From positions 248,001-312,000 of the forward strand of contig NZ_JACIEZ010000003.1 in NCBI RefSeq assembly GCF_014197145.1: a stretch of 64,000 nt of DNA, in the 5' to 3' direction. The first letter of the stretch is position 1, and each line of letters opens with the position of its first letter. The notes beneath the pieces were generated by a model that did no database searches, was not told where the DNA came from, and was given only the letters and a program-made list of their open reading frames with translations. The stretch is from Gellertiella hungarica (GTDB lineage: Bacteria; Pseudomonadota; Alphaproteobacteria; Rhizobiales; Rhizobiaceae). Below are positions 6,962 to 16,878 of this stretch, one piece after another. A program made the translations under genes and the position numbers.

Positions 6962-9880
6962 ATGAGCGAACTGAAGACGATTTCCATACGCGGCGCGCGC
7001 GAACACAATCTGAAGGGCATCGATCTCGATCTGCCCCGCAATTCGCTGATCGTGATGACCGGCCTTTCGGGCTCGGGCAAATCCTCGCTTGCCTTCGATA
7101 CCATCTATGCCGAAGGGCAGCGGCGCTATGTCGAGAGCCTCTCGGCCTATGCGCGCCAGTTCCTCGAAATGATGCAGAAGCCGGACGTCGACCAGATCGA
7201 GGGTCTGTCTCCGGCGATCTCGATCGAGCAGAAGACGACGTCGCGCAATCCGCGCTCGACCGTCGGTACCGTCACCGAAATCTATGACTACCTTCGCCTG
7301 CTCTTTGCCCGCACCGGCGTGCCCTATTCGCCCGCAACCGGCCTCCCCATCGAAAGCCAGACGGTGAGCCAGATGGTGGATCGCATCCTCGATCTCGAGG
7401 AAGGCACGCGTCTCTATATCCTCGCGCCGATGGTGCGCGGCCGCAAGGGCGAGTACAAGAAGGAACTCGCAGAGCTGATGAAGAAGGGCTTCCAGCGCGT
7501 GAAGGTGGACGGACAGTTCTACGAGATTGCGGAAGCCCCGACCCTCGACAAGAAGTACAAGCACGACATCGACGTGGTGGTCGACCGTGTGGTGGTGCGC
7601 AAGGATATTGCCGCGCGGCTCGCGGACAGCCTCGAGACCAGCCTGAAGCTCGCCGACGGCCTCGCGGTGGCGGAATTCGCCGACAAGCCCCTTCCTGCGG
7701 AAGAGACATCCGCTGGTGGCTCGGCCAACAAGTCGCTCAACGAGACGCACGAGCGGATCCTGTTTTCGGAAAAGTTCGCCTGCCCGGTTTCCGGTTTCAC
7801 GATTCCCGAGATCGAGCCGCGGCTTTTCTCCTTCAACAATCCCGCCGGCGCCTGCCCGACCTGCGACGGCCTGGGCTCGCAACAGAAGATCGATCCGGCC
7901 CTCATCGTTCCGGAGGCGCACCGGACGCTGCGTGACGGTGCGATCGCGCCCTGGGCGAAGTCCACCTCGCCCTACTACAACCAGACGCTGGAAGCGCTCG
8001 GCAAGGTCTACGGCTTCAAGCTCGGAAGCCGCTGGAGCGATCTTTCTCCCGACGCCCAGGATGTCATCCTGAACGGCACCGACCGGCTGATCGAGTTCCA
8101 GTATGCGGATGGTGCCCGCAGCTACAAGACCACCAAGAATTTCGAAGGCATCATTCCCAACCTCGAGCGGCGCTGGAAGGAAACGGATAGCGCCTGGTCG
8201 CGCGAGGAAATCGAGAAATACATGTCGGCGGCCCCCTGCCCGGCCTGCAACGGCTTCCGCCTCAAGCCGGAGGCGCTGGCGGTGAAGATCCAGGGCCTGC
8301 ACATCGGCGAGGTGACGAACATGTCGATCCGCGCCGCGCGCGACTGGTTCGAGGAGCTGCCGGGACGGATGACGGCGAAGCAGAACGAGATCGCCGTGCG
8401 CATCTTCAAGGAAATTCGCGACCGTCTGCGCTTCCTGAACGATGTGGGTCTCGACTATCTCAGCCTCTCGCGCAATTCCGGCACGCTGTCCGGCGGCGAA
8501 AGCCAGCGCATCCGCCTGGCCTCGCAGATCGGTTCCGGTTTGACAGGTGTGCTCTACGTGCTCGACGAGCCGTCCATCGGCCTGCACCAGCGCGACAATG
8601 CCCGCCTTCTCGAGACACTCAAGCACCTGCGCGATATCGGAAACACGGTCATCGTGGTGGAGCATGACGAGGACGCCATCCTGACAGCCGATCACGTGGT
8701 CGATATCGGACCGGCGGCGGGCATTCACGGTGGCCAGATCGTTGCCGCCGGCACGCCCGACGAGATCATGGCCAACCCGAAGTCCCTCACCGGCAAGTAC
8801 CTGTCGGGCGAGCTCGGCGTTGCCGTGCCTGCGGAACGCCGCAAGCCGAAGAAGGGCAAGGAAATCAAGGTCGTCGGTGCGCGTGGAAACAACCTGAAAA
8901 ACGTGACTGCCTCCATTCCGCTTGGTCTCTTCACCGCCGTCACGGGCGTGTCGGGTGGCGGCAAGTCGACCTTCCTCATCGAAACGCTTTACAAGGCGGC
9001 GGCGCGGCGCGTGATGGGCGCGCGTGAAAACCCGGCGGAGCATGACCGCATCGACGGCTTCGAGCATATCGACAAGGTCATCGACATCGACCAGTCCCCC
9101 ATCGGGCGCACGCCGCGCTCCAATCCGGCCACTTACACCGGTGCCTTCACGCCGATCCGCGACTGGTTCGCCGGCCTGCCGGAGGCCAAGGCGCGCGGCT
9201 ATCAGCCCGGCCGCTTCTCCTTCAACGTCAAGGGTGGCCGCTGCGAGGCCTGCCAGGGCGATGGGGTGATCAAGATCGAAATGCACTTCCTGCCGGATGT
9301 CTATGTCACCTGCGACGTCTGCCATGGCAAGCGCTATAATCGCGAGACGCTGGACGTGCAGTTCAAGGGCAAGTCGATTGCCGACGTGCTCGATATGACT
9401 GTGGAAGAGGGTGTCGAGTTCTTCGCCGCCGTTCCCGCCGTGCGCGACAAGCTTCAGGCGCTGGCCGACGTCGGCCTCGGTTACATCAAGGTCGGCCAGC
9501 AGGCCAATACGCTTTCGGGTGGCGAGGCGCAGCGCGTCAAGCTAGCCAAGGAATTGTCGAAGCGCTCCACCGGTCGCACGCTCTATATCCTCGACGAGCC
9601 AACGACCGGCCTGCACTTCCACGATGTCGCCAAGCTTCTGGAAATGCTGCATGAGCTGGTCAATCAGGGTAACTCCGTCGTGGTCATCGAGCACAATCTC
9701 GAGGTTATCAAGACCGCGGACTGGGTGCTCGATATCGGGCCGGAAGGTGGCGATGGCGGCGGCGAGCTCGTGGCTTGCGGCCCGCCGGAAAAGATCGTCG
9801 AGGAGCCGCGCTCCTATACCGGCAAGTTCCTCAAGGACCTGCTGGAACGGCGGCCCCATCGGCGCGCCGCGGCGGAGTAG
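6962..9880 (+). CDS. uvrA: excinuclease ABC subunit A
   Basis: 972 residues, full length. The damage-recognition ATPase of nucleotide excision repair; it loads UvrB on lesions. Two ABC ATPase halves are visible: Walker [10 protein letters not shown] at 34-42 with signature LSGGESQR near 509 and [11 protein letters not shown], then Walker [10 protein letters not shown] near 661 with signature LSGGEAQR near 850 and [11 protein letters not shown]. Two zinc-binding modules are intact: Cys pairs near 274 and 297, and CEACQGDG near 760 with CDVCHGKR about 20 residues later. The ATG at 6962 lacks a strong ribosome-binding site but begins exactly at the family start. Predicted SOS-regulated through the LexA box shared with ssb. 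Confidence 0.97.
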   Translation: MSELKTISIRGAREHNLKGIDLDLPRNSLIVMTGLSGSGKSSLAFDTIYAEGQRRYVESLSAYARQFLEMMQKPDVDQIEGLSPAISIEQKTTSRNPRSTVGTVTEIYDYLRLLFARTGVPYSPATGLPIESQTVSQMVDRILDLEEGTRLYILAPMVRGRKGEYKKELAELMKKGFQRVKVDGQFYEIAEAPTLDKKYKHDIDVVVDRVVVRKDIAARLADSLETSLKLADGLAVAEFADKPLPAEETSAGGSANKSLNETHERILFSEKFACPVSGFTIPEIEPRLFSFNNPAGACPTCDGLGSQQKIDPALIVPEAHRTLRDGAIAPWAKSTSPYYNQTLEALGKVYGFKLGSRWSDLSPDAQDVILNGTDRLIEFQYADGARSYKTTKNFEGIIPNLERRWKETDSAWSREEIEKYMSAAPCPACNGFRLKPEALAVKIQGLHIGEVTNMSIRAARDWFEELPGRMTAKQNEIAVRIFKEIRDRLRFLNDVGLDYLSLSRNSGTLSGGESQRIRLASQIGSGLTGVLYVLDEPSIGLHQRDNARLLETLKHLRDIGNTVIVVEHDEDAILTADHVVDIGPAAGIHGGQIVAAGTPDEIMANPKSLTGKYLSGELGVAVPAERRKPKKGKEIKVVGARGNNLKNVTASIPLGLFTAVTGVSGGGKSTFLIETLYKAAARRVMGARENPAEHDRIDGFEHIDKVIDIDQSPIGRTPRSNPATYTGAFTPIRDWFAGLPEAKARGYQPGRFSFNVKGGRCEACQGDGVIKIEMHFLPDVYVTCDVCHGKRYNRETLDVQFKGKSIADVLDMTVEEGVEFFAAVPAVRDKLQALADVGLGYIKVGQQANTLSGGEAQRVKLAKELSKRSTGRTLYILDEPTTGLHFHDVAKLLEMLHELVNQGNSVVVIEHNLEVIKTADWVLDIGPEGGDGGGELVACGPPEKIVEEPRSYTGKFLKDLLERRPHRRAAAE

Positions 9881-9907
9881 ATATTCAAACCGCTCGGGAG
9901 GAGCGAC

Positions 9908-10717
9908 ATGACCCGGACCGGAACGGTACGCGTGGGCATCGGCGGATGGACCTTCGAGCCCTGGCAGGGACATTTTTATCCTGAGAAGCTGAAGGCCAGG
10001 GACGAGCTTTCCTATGCCAGCAGCAAGCTCAGGACCATCGAGGTGAACGGCACCTACTACAGCACCCAGAAGCGCGAGACCTTCGCGAAATGGGCGTCGG
10101 AGGTGCCGGATGGTTTCGTCTTCACGCTGAAGGCGAGCCGATACGCCACCAACAAGAAGGTGCTCGGTGAGGCCGGCGAATCCATTGCCCGCTTCCTCGA
10201 TTCCGGCGTGGCGGAGCTCGGCGATCACCTGGGGCCGATCCTCTGGCAGTTCATGGCGACGAAGAAGTTCGATCCCGTGGATTTCGAGGCGTTCCTCAAA
10301 CTCCTGCCGGCCAAGCAGGAGGGCGTTCCCCTGCGGCATGCGGTGGAAGTGCGCCACGACAGCTTCCTTACGCCCGAATTCGCGGCCCTCCTGGACAAGC
10401 ACGGGGTTGGCCTCGTCATCGCAGACCATGCGGAATATCCCATGCTTGCCGATGTCACCGCTGACTTTACCTATCTGCGGCTGCAGACCGGTTCGGATGC
10501 GGAGCCGCTGTGCTACGACCACTCCCGGATGGCGGAGTGGAAAGCGCGGATCGAAGCGCTCGCGCGCGGCGAACAGCTCCGGGGCCTGCCCATGGCGGAT
10601 CCGGCGCGCGCTCCGTCAAAACAACCCAGAGATGTATTCGCCTACTTCATCACCGAAGGCAAGGTCAACGCACCCGCCGGAGCGATGCATCTTCAGGCGG
10701 CCATCGAGGCAAAATGA
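9908..10717 (+). CDS. DUF72 domain-containing protein
   Basis: 269 residues. The protein opens with VRVGIGGWTFEPWQGHFYPE, typical of the DUF72 (YecE-like) TIM-barrel family, and contains the FTLKASRY segment and the DHAEYPM and FTYLRLQ segments expected along the barrel. The function is not established. The start ATG follows GGGAGGAGCGAC, a strong ribosome-binding site. It begins 27 bp after the uvrA stop with no terminator between, so read-through from uvrA, and so possible SOS co-expression, is plausible but not proven. Confidence 0.85.
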   Translation: MTRTGTVRVGIGGWTFEPWQGHFYPEKLKARDELSYASSKLRTIEVNGTYYSTQKRETFAKWASEVPDGFVFTLKASRYATNKKVLGEAGESIARFLDSGVAELGDHLGPILWQFMATKKFDPVDFEAFLKLLPAKQEGVPLRHAVEVRHDSFLTPEFAALLDKHGVGLVIADHAEYPMLADVTADFTYLRLQTGSDAEPLCYDHSRMAEWKARIEALARGEQLRGLPMADPARAPSKQPRDVFAYFITEGKVNAPAGAMHLQAAIEAK

Positions 10718-10922
10718 GGCCTTTGCAGCCACTTACACCGCATTTGTGAGTCCCGTTTTTTATTAGCCGCCTACGCACGTTTCGGTTAGTAAATTGTGAC
10801 AATGTCGTGAATGAGGTACTTTGCGGCGCAAGACTCACCGCAAGGCCCTCGTGAAAAGAAGAGTGTCGCGCGATTGTGTTTTCGCAAATGCGCGGGCGCT
10901 CCGCGGCCATCACATTCGGGGC

Positions 10923-12581
10923 ATGTCCATGACCGGTTCAATCGTCTTCATCAACCTTGCAGGTGCCGTGGCCCTGCTTCTCTGGGCCACCCGGATGGTC
11001 CGCACCGGCGTGGAGCGCGCCTATGGTAACCTGCTGCGCGACAAGCTGCGGCTTGCGATCGGCAACCGCTTCACGGCGGCCATTGCCGGTTTCTTCATGG
11101 CCATCGGCCTTCAGAGTGCAACGGCGGTGGCTCTCATCGTGTCGGGCTTCGTTTCGGCCGGATATGTCTCGACGACCATCGGGGTGGCGACGCTGCTGGG
11201 GGCGGATTTCGGCTCGGCCTTCGTCGTTCGCCTGCTGCGGCACGACCTGTCCCTGCTCGTTCCCGTGCTCATGCTTCTCGGTACGCTCTGCTTCCGCGCC
11301 AGCGAGAAGCGCGACTGGCGGCAGCTCGGGAGGATCTTCTTCGGTCTCGGATTGCTGCTGCTGTCGCTCCGCCTCATCGGCGAGGCTTCCGATCCGCTGA
11401 AACACAGCGAGCTGCTGCCGATCGTCATCAACTATCTCTCGAAGGACTGGATCACGGCTTTCCTTCTGGCGGCGCTTCTGGCCTGGGCCTTCCATTCCAG
11501 CGTCGCCTCCATTCTGCTCTTCGCGTCGCTTGCGGACCGTCACCTGCTGACGCCCGAGCTTTTGATCCCGCTGGTGCTGGGCGTGAATTTCGGCGGTGCT
11601 GTCATCGGCGCCATGCTGACACGCGGCGACGAATCCGCCGCCCGCATCGTGCCCCTGGGGAATGTAGCGATCCGGGGCGTGGGGACGCTGCTTGCGCTGG
11701 TGCTGCAGCTCGTCTTCAGGGTCTCTCCCGATGTCTTCGCCTCCCGCCCGGGTGATGCGGTGGTGCTGATCCACATGGCCATCAATCTGGCAGTGATCAT
11801 TCTCGGGCTTCCCGTCTGCCATCTGGTGGCGCGGGGACTGGAAACATGGCTGCGCAAGCCGCCGGCCACTGAAGCTGCCAATCAGGATGACCGCATCTCC
11901 GCCCTGAGCCCGGCCGATCTCGCCAATCCGCGCCAGGCCATCAACAACGCTACCCGCGAGGTCATGGCCGTCTGCGACAAGATCGAGGTGATGCTGACTC
12001 GCATTCCCGAGGTGTTCGAAAGGGCCGACGAGAAGGGCATGGCCCGGATCGAAGCCCTTGACGACGAGGTCGACCGGCTGCACCGGGACATCAAGTTCTA
12101 TCTGGCGCGCATTTCCCAGACGGCACTCGACCCGAAGTCGGCAGCCCAGTGCCAGGACCTTCTTGGCGCCACCATCAAGCTCGAGCAGACGGCAGACATC
12201 ATTTCCCAGAACATGCTGATCCGCGCTCGCAAGAAGCATGCCCGCAACATTCAGTTCTCGGCCGAGGGCTGGAAGGAGCTGCGTGAAATGCATGACGAGG
12301 TGGTGCGCAATGTCCGCATGGCCTTCAACCTGCTGGTCAACCCGGATGTGGAGCAGGCAAGGCAGCTGGTGGCCCAGAAGGAAGCCGTCCGCAATCTGGT
12401 TCGGCTGAGCGAGGAAAAGCACCTTCAGCGCCTGCGCGACGGCAATGTGGCGAGCTATGATTCCAGCTCCATTCACATCGATACCATCCGCGATCTGAAG
12501 GAAATCAACTCGCTGGCGGTTTCTATCGCCTATCCGGTGCTCGAAAGCGCAGGCATGCTTCGCCAGAGCCGCCTGCTCTAG
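10923..12581 (+). CDS. Na/Pi cotransporter family protein with PhoU-like C-terminal domain
   Basis: 552 residues. The N-terminal 320 residues contain eight to nine hydrophobic segments with the two Na/Pi repeats (GLQSATAVALIVSGF and the HSSVASILLFASL region, each bearing the Gln/Ser-Ser/Thr motifs of the family). The C-terminal ~200 residues are helical and acidic, resembling PhoU. Such NptA-like proteins move phosphate with sodium in the inner membrane. Start choice is between ATGs at 10923 and 10929; both follow TCGGGG. The 3' end overlaps the convergent nnr gene by four bases at a shared CTAG. No convincing Pho box is seen upstream. Confidence 0.88.
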   Translation: MSMTGSIVFINLAGAVALLLWATRMVRTGVERAYGNLLRDKLRLAIGNRFTAAIAGFFMAIGLQSATAVALIVSGFVSAGYVSTTIGVATLLGADFGSAFVVRLLRHDLSLLVPVLMLLGTLCFRASEKRDWRQLGRIFFGLGLLLLSLRLIGEASDPLKHSELLPIVINYLSKDWITAFLLAALLAWAFHSSVASILLFASLADRHLLTPELLIPLVLGVNFGGAVIGAMLTRGDESAARIVPLGNVAIRGVGTLLALVLQLVFRVSPDVFASRPGDAVVLIHMAINLAVIILGLPVCHLVARGLETWLRKPPATEAANQDDRISALSPADLANPRQAINNATREVMAVCDKIEVMLTRIPEVFERADEKGMARIEALDDEVDRLHRDIKFYLARISQTALDPKSAAQCQDLLGATIKLEQTADIISQNMLIRARKKHARNIQFSAEGWKELREMHDEVVRNVRMAFNLLVNPDVEQARQLVAQKEAVRNLVRLSEEKHLQRLRDGNVASYDSSSIHIDTIRDLKEINSLAVSIAYPVLESAGMLRQSRLL

Positions 12582-14086
12582 AGGGAAGGCTGCTCCTCGC
12601 GAACCGCCATTTGCCGCAAGACGTGGTGAAGGGCTTCCGGCAGGTCTTCCGCGGTCAATGCCGCCCCTGCCCGCTTTCCCGCTTCGCCATGCAGCCACAC
12701 CCCGGCGGCGGCGGCCTCGAAGGCGGGCATGCCCTGTGCCAGCAGGCCGCCGATGATTCCTGCGAGGACATCGCCGGATCCCGCAGTGGCGAGGTCGGGC
12801 GGTGCATTGTCATTGATGAAGGCGCGCCCGTCCGGGGCTGCAATCACCGTATCGGCACCCTTGTAGACAATGACGGCGCGGGCCCGGGCGGCGGCTCTGC
12901 ACGCCTTTTCCACCTTGCCGGCCTCCGCATCGCCGGCAATGTCGGGAAACAGCCTTGCGAACTCCCCCTCATGGGGGGTCATGACCAGCGTCGGCAGCGA
13001 TGCATCCTCGTAGAGCGAGAACAACTGGTCCGGATTGTCCCGGAAGCTCGTGATTCCATCCGCATCCAGCACAAGCGGCCGTCCTGCCAGCAGTTCCACA
13101 TAATCGCGCGCCCGCTTGCCGGTTCCGAAGCCGGGGCCGAGCACGAATGCCGTCAGCCGCGGGTCGGCGATCCAGTCGGCGAGCACGTGCGGATCGCCGA
13201 TCTCCCGGATCATCACTGCGGTCAGATGGGCCGCCAGAGCGGGTACGGCCTCCGGGGTCGCGCCGACTGTCACCAGCCCCGCCCCTGCGCGCAGGCCGGC
13301 AGACGCGGAAAGACGCGCCGCACCGGTGGCAGACGGCCCTCCCGCGAAAACCGCCAGATGACCCCGACGGAACTTGTGGCTGGAGGCGTCCGTATCGGGA
13401 AGCGTCCACAGGCCCGGCCGGTTCACGCGGAGGCGCCCGGCCACGGAGTTGACGATCCGGTGCGGTATGCCGATATCGAAAATCTCCACCGGACCGCACA
13501 GCTGTCGACCGGGCAGAAGCGCATGTCCGGGCTTCGCCGTCATGAAGGTCACGGTGTGGCTTGCCATGAAGGCTGCCCCGCGTATCTGGCCCGTCAGGCC
13601 ATCCAGGCCGGATGGCAAGTCGACAGCCACAACCGGCAGTTCCCGCTCTCCGACCTCCCTTATGACGCGGGCAAGGTCCGGCGGCACATCCCGCGCAAGT
13701 CCCGCCCCGAAAACGGCATCGATGACCACATCCCCCACAGCCGGACGCCAGGCGGAAAGCGGCGCGACAGGGAGGGCGCACCGGCGGTGGGCTTCCGCCG
13801 CATCCCCCTTCAGCCCTGCCGTGTCTGCCAGGGCGTGGATCGTCGTTTCGGCACCCGCCTGCGCCAGGGCTCTGGCGGCTACATAGCCATCCCCGCCGTT
13901 GTTCCCGGGCCCGCACAGAACGACGAAGCGCTTCGCTTCCGGATAGAGCCGCAACGCCGCGGCAGCCACAGCCTGCCCGGCCCGCTCCATCAGTCCATAA
14001 CTGTCGATCCCGGAAAGAGCCGCCGCCTTGTCGGCGCGTCCCATTTCTTCGGGCGTGAGAAGAAGCGTCGTGAATGCATCGGCCAT
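12578..14086 (-). CDS. nnr: bifunctional NAD(P)H-hydrate epimerase / ADP-dependent NAD(P)H-hydrate dehydratase
   Basis: 502 residues, the normal length of the two-domain fusion. The N-terminal YjeF_N epimerase domain (about 1-215) contains VVLCGPGNNGGDGYVAARAL; the C-terminal carbohydrate-kinase-like dehydratase (about 225-495) contains FVLGPGFGTGKRARD, VMTPHEGEFARL and the catalytic GSGDVLAGIIGGLLAQG. Together they repair damaged NADHX/NADPHX. I chose the ATG at 14086 (MADAFTTLLLTPEEM); an in-frame ATG six codons earlier adds an unconserved stretch. It converges on the Na/Pi cotransporter gene with a 4-bp overlap. Confidence 0.93.
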   Translation of the reverse strand: MADAFTTLLLTPEEMGRADKAAALSGIDSYGLMERAGQAVAAAALRLYPEAKRFVVLCGPGNNGGDGYVAARALAQAGAETTIHALADTAGLKGDAAEAHRRCALPVAPLSAWRPAVGDVVIDAVFGAGLARDVPPDLARVIREVGERELPVVAVDLPSGLDGLTGQIRGAAFMASHTVTFMTAKPGHALLPGRQLCGPVEIFDIGIPHRIVNSVAGRLRVNRPGLWTLPDTDASSHKFRRGHLAVFAGGPSATGAARLSASAGLRAGAGLVTVGATPEAVPALAAHLTAVMIREIGDPHVLADWIADPRLTAFVLGPGFGTGKRARDYVELLAGRPLVLDADGITSFRDNPDQLFSLYEDASLPTLVMTPHEGEFARLFPDIAGDAEAGKVEKACRAAARARAVIVYKGADTVIAAPDGRAFINDNAPPDLATAGSGDVLAGIIGGLLAQGMPAFEAAAAGVWLHGEAGKRAGAALTAEDLPEALHHVLRQMAVREEQPSL

Positions 14087-14750
<664 letters not shown>

Positions 14751-14758
14751 TCCCGCCT

Positions 14759-14774
14759 GAGCCGTTCGCGGCTC
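14759..14774 (+). other. glnB-glnA intercistronic hairpin
   Basis: GAGCCG at 14759-14764 pairs with CGGCTC at 14769-14774 around a TTCG tetraloop. There is no T-tract, so it is not a full terminator; it may stabilise or process the dicistronic mRNA. Confidence 0.5.
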
Positions 14775-14814
14775 CGGCTCCCTTTCGTTATTTAACTCTC
14801 AAGGAAAACGTCAA

Positions 14815-16224
14815 ATGACGACTGCAAAAGACGTTCTGAAGCAAATCAAAGAAAACGACGTCAAGTTCGTTGACCTGCGCTTCACGGATCCCAAGGGCAA
14901 GCTGCAGCATGTCACCATGGACATCGCCTGCGTGGACGAAGACATGTTCGCCGATGGCGTCATGTTCGACGGTTCGTCCATCGGCGGCTGGAAGGCGATC
15001 AACGAATCCGACATGGTGCTGATGCCCGACCTGGACACGGTTCACATGGACCCGTTCTTCGCCCAGTCCACCATGGTCATCTTCTGCGACATTCTGGACC
15101 CGGTTTCCGGCGAAGCCTATAACCGCGATCCGCGCGGCACCGCCAAGAAGGCCGAAGCCTACCTGAAGGCATCCGGCATCGGCGACACCATTTTCGTAGG
15201 CCCGGAAGCCGAATTCTTCGTCTTCGACGACGTGAAGTACAAGGCCGACCCCTACAACACCGGCTTCAAGCTGGACTCCTCCGAGCTGCCGTCCAACGAC
15301 GACACCGACTACGAGACCGGCAACCTCGGCCACCGTCCGCGCGTCAAGGGCGGCTACTTCCCGGTTCCGCCGATCGACAGCCTGCAGGACATGCGCTCCG
15401 AGATGCTGACGGTTCTGGCCGACATGGGCGTCGTCGTTGAAAAGCACCACCACGAAGTGGCTGCCGCCCAGCACGAGCTCGGCGTGAAGTTCGATGCGCT
15501 CGTGCGCAACGCCGACAAGATGCAGATCTACAAGTATGTCGTGCACCAGGTCGCCAATGCCTACGGCAAGACGGCAACCTTCATGCCGAAGCCGATCTTC
15601 GGCGACAACGGCTCGGGCATGCACGTGCACATGTCGATCTGGAAGGACGGCAAGCCGACCTTCGCCGGTGACGAATATGCCGGCCTCTCGGAAAGCTGCC
15701 TGTACTTCATCGGCGGCATCATCAAGCATGCCAAGGCGCTGAACGCCTTCACCAACCCCTCGACCAACTCCTACAAGCGTCTGGTCCCGGGCTATGAAGC
15801 ACCGGTTCTGCTGGCTTACTCCGCCCGCAACCGTTCGGCCTCCTGCCGCATTCCGTTCGGCACCAACCCGAAGGCAAAGCGCGTCGAAATCCGCTTCCCG
15901 GACCCGACCGCCAACCCCTACCTCGCCTTCGCCGCCATGCTGATGGCTGGCCTCGACGGCATCAAGAACAAGATCCATCCCGGCAAGGCCATGGACAAGG
16001 ACCTCTACGACCTGCCGCCGAAGGAACTCAAGAAGATCCCGACCGTGTGCGGCTCGCTGCGCGAAGCCCTGGAATCGCTGGACAAGGACCGCAAGTTCCT
16101 GACCGCCGGCGGCGTATTCGACGACGACCAGATCGACTCCTTCATCGAGCTGAAGATGGCCGAAGTCATGCGCTTCGAAATGACCCCGCATCCGGTCGAA
16201 TTCGACATGTACTACTCGGTCTGA
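14815..16224 (+). CDS. glnA: glutamine synthetase type I
   Basis: 469 residues. Dodecameric GSI condenses glutamate and ammonia with ATP. The catalytic landmarks are present in order: [10 protein letters not shown] near the N-terminus, [13 protein letters not shown] metal-site region, [27 protein letters not shown] and [10 protein letters not shown]. The adenylylation site is Tyr398 in [11 protein letters not shown], so activity should be tuned by GlnE. The ATG at 14815 follows AAGGAAAACG. Co-transcribed with glnB; a strong terminator follows at 16275-16303. Confidence 0.98.
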   Translation: MTTAKDVLKQIKENDVKFVDLRFTDPKGKLQHVTMDIACVDEDMFADGVMFDGSSIGGWKAINESDMVLMPDLDTVHMDPFFAQSTMVIFCDILDPVSGEAYNRDPRGTAKKAEAYLKASGIGDTIFVGPEAEFFVFDDVKYKADPYNTGFKLDSSELPSNDDTDYETGNLGHRPRVKGGYFPVPPIDSLQDMRSEMLTVLADMGVVVEKHHHEVAAAQHELGVKFDALVRNADKMQIYKYVVHQVANAYGKTATFMPKPIFGDNGSGMHVHMSIWKDGKPTFAGDEYAGLSESCLYFIGGIIKHAKALNAFTNPSTNSYKRLVPGYEAPVLLAYSARNRSASCRIPFGTNPKAKRVEIRFPDPTANPYLAFAAMLMAGLDGIKNKIHPGKAMDKDLYDLPPKELKKIPTVCGSLREALESLDKDRKFLTAGGVFDDDQIDSFIELKMAEVMRFEMTPHPVEFDMYYSV

Positions 16225-16274
16225 TCGACCAGGGTAGCGGCTTGCGGCCTTCCACGGAAGGCCGCCTCCCAAGC

Positions 16275-16303
16275 ACCGGCCTGTTTCGACAGGCCGGTTT
16301 TTT
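16275..16303 (+). terminator. rho-independent terminator of glnBA
   Basis: Ten-bp perfect stem (ACCGGCCTGT at 16275-16284, ACAGGCCGGT at 16289-16298), TTCG loop, then six T's. It lies 51 bp past the glnA stop. Confidence 0.9.
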
Positions 16304-16328
16304 GTTGCGCGGCAAGCATGCGGTTTGC

Positions 16329-16553
16329 TCACCGCCCAGACATGGTCGTGTCGATATCCAGGAAATCCCGTTGAACCGGCGGAGGGGTGAAGATCGGCAG
16401 CGGCGCTGATGCCGGTATGCTCAGGGATTGCCGTACTGACCGTTCGCGATGCAGCACAAGGCGCGCCAATCCATAGAGCGTTGCATGGGGCAGGATCACT
16501 ATGAGTGCCTTGATCCAGTCCGGCGACGACAGATAAAGCTGGCTGATCTCCAT
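16329..16553 (-). CDS. small membrane-associated protein, unknown function
   Basis: 74 residues beginning MEISQLYLSSPDWIKALIVI. Residues 11-33 form one hydrophobic helix (WIKALIVILPHATLYGLARLVL), followed by a Pro-rich segment (APLPIFTPPPVQ) and an acidic/polar C-terminus ending DIDTTMSGR. An AGGGAG lies 11 bases before the ATG at 16553; a TTG three codons earlier is too close to it. The gene converges on glnA. The codon pattern and clear helix-linker-tail design argue that it is real, but I do not recognise the family. Its upstream region is the hairpin-dense element at 16569-16826, which could act as its leader. Confidence 0.6.
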   Translation of the reverse strand: MEISQLYLSSPDWIKALIVILPHATLYGLARLVLHRERSVRQSLSIPASAPLPIFTPPPVQRDFLDIDTTMSGR

Positions 16554-16615
16554 TGGCGGCAAAGCTCCCTCGCGCGAGTGGAGTCACCGGAGGTCCCTAG
16601 GGGACCCACCGGCGA

Positions 16616-16776
16616 CCGGGAGCTAGAAAAACCGCGTTAGAACGGCCGCCCCGGCTTTTAAACCGAAGTTCTGGACATGACCGGGGCCTCCCGGCCGCTA
16701 GGCTGGAAAGCTAAAGGGATCGGGACGTGCCCTTCAAGGCACGACCGCTTCTAACGCGAGGTTTTCTAAGCCCCGG
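16616..16776. ncRNA. candidate structured RNA: long closing stem with a four-way junction
   Basis: The arms at 16616-16645 and 16745-16776 pair over about 26 bp with a few bulges; the best run is GCGTTAGAA (16634-16642) with TTCTAACGC (16749-16757), and the outer end is CCGGG with its complement. Inside are three hairpins set almost end to end: 16648-16687 (GCCCCGG/CCGGGGC), 16689-16725 (TCCCG/CGGGA) and 16726-16743 (CGTGCC/GGCACG, 6-nt loop). This is a compact four-way junction. It does not match tmRNA, 6S, SRP or RNase P features I know, and the strand is undecided. A repeated palindromic element is the alternative. Confidence 0.45.
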
Positions 16777-16809
16777 GACACGGATTTTCGTCCGCATCCT
16801 GAAGGACAG

Positions 16810-16826
16810 GTTATCAGCGGGATAAC
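16810..16826. repeat. inverted repeat GTTATC-N5-GATAAC
   Basis: A perfect 6-bp inverted repeat with a 5-nt spacer (GTTATCAGCGGGATAAC). It overlaps a possible minus-strand promoter (TTGACT near 16835-16830) and so could be an operator for the structured element or the small gene at 16329-16553. Confidence 0.4.
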
Positions 16827-16878
16827 ATGAGTCAATGCTGAATTAGGCGTGACTTGGTTTCGCGGTAAAGCGCATTCC

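Larger units (their letters stand above)
16554..16878. other. gene-free region filled with inverted repeats
   Basis: 325 bp without a coding frame I can support. Nearly every base from 16569 to 16826 lies in an inverted repeat: CTCGCGCGAG (16569-16578), a bulged hairpin (16587-16612), a long closing helix enclosing three hairpins (16616-16776), two small hairpins (16781-16794 and 16797-16806) and GTTATC-N5-GATAAC (16810-16826). A possible minus-strand -35 (TTGACT) lies just outside, near 16830. Confidence 0.6.

Noticed and set aside
6866-9325. An 819-codon open frame opposite uvrA
   Set aside because: Shadow of uvrA for the same reason; no ribosome-binding site or recognisable motif.
10780-10820. 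Possible Pho box before the Na/Pi cotransporter (minus strand CATTCAC-GACA-TTGTCAC)
   Set aside because: Only 5/7 and 6/7 matches and oriented away from the gene, so too weak to report as a site.
16616-16776. Interpretation of the hairpin element as tmRNA, 6S RNA or a cobalamin riboswitch
   Set aside because: No tmRNA tag codons or T-arm, no 6S central bubble with flanking conserved pairs, and no B12 box; neighbours are also wrong for those RNAs.
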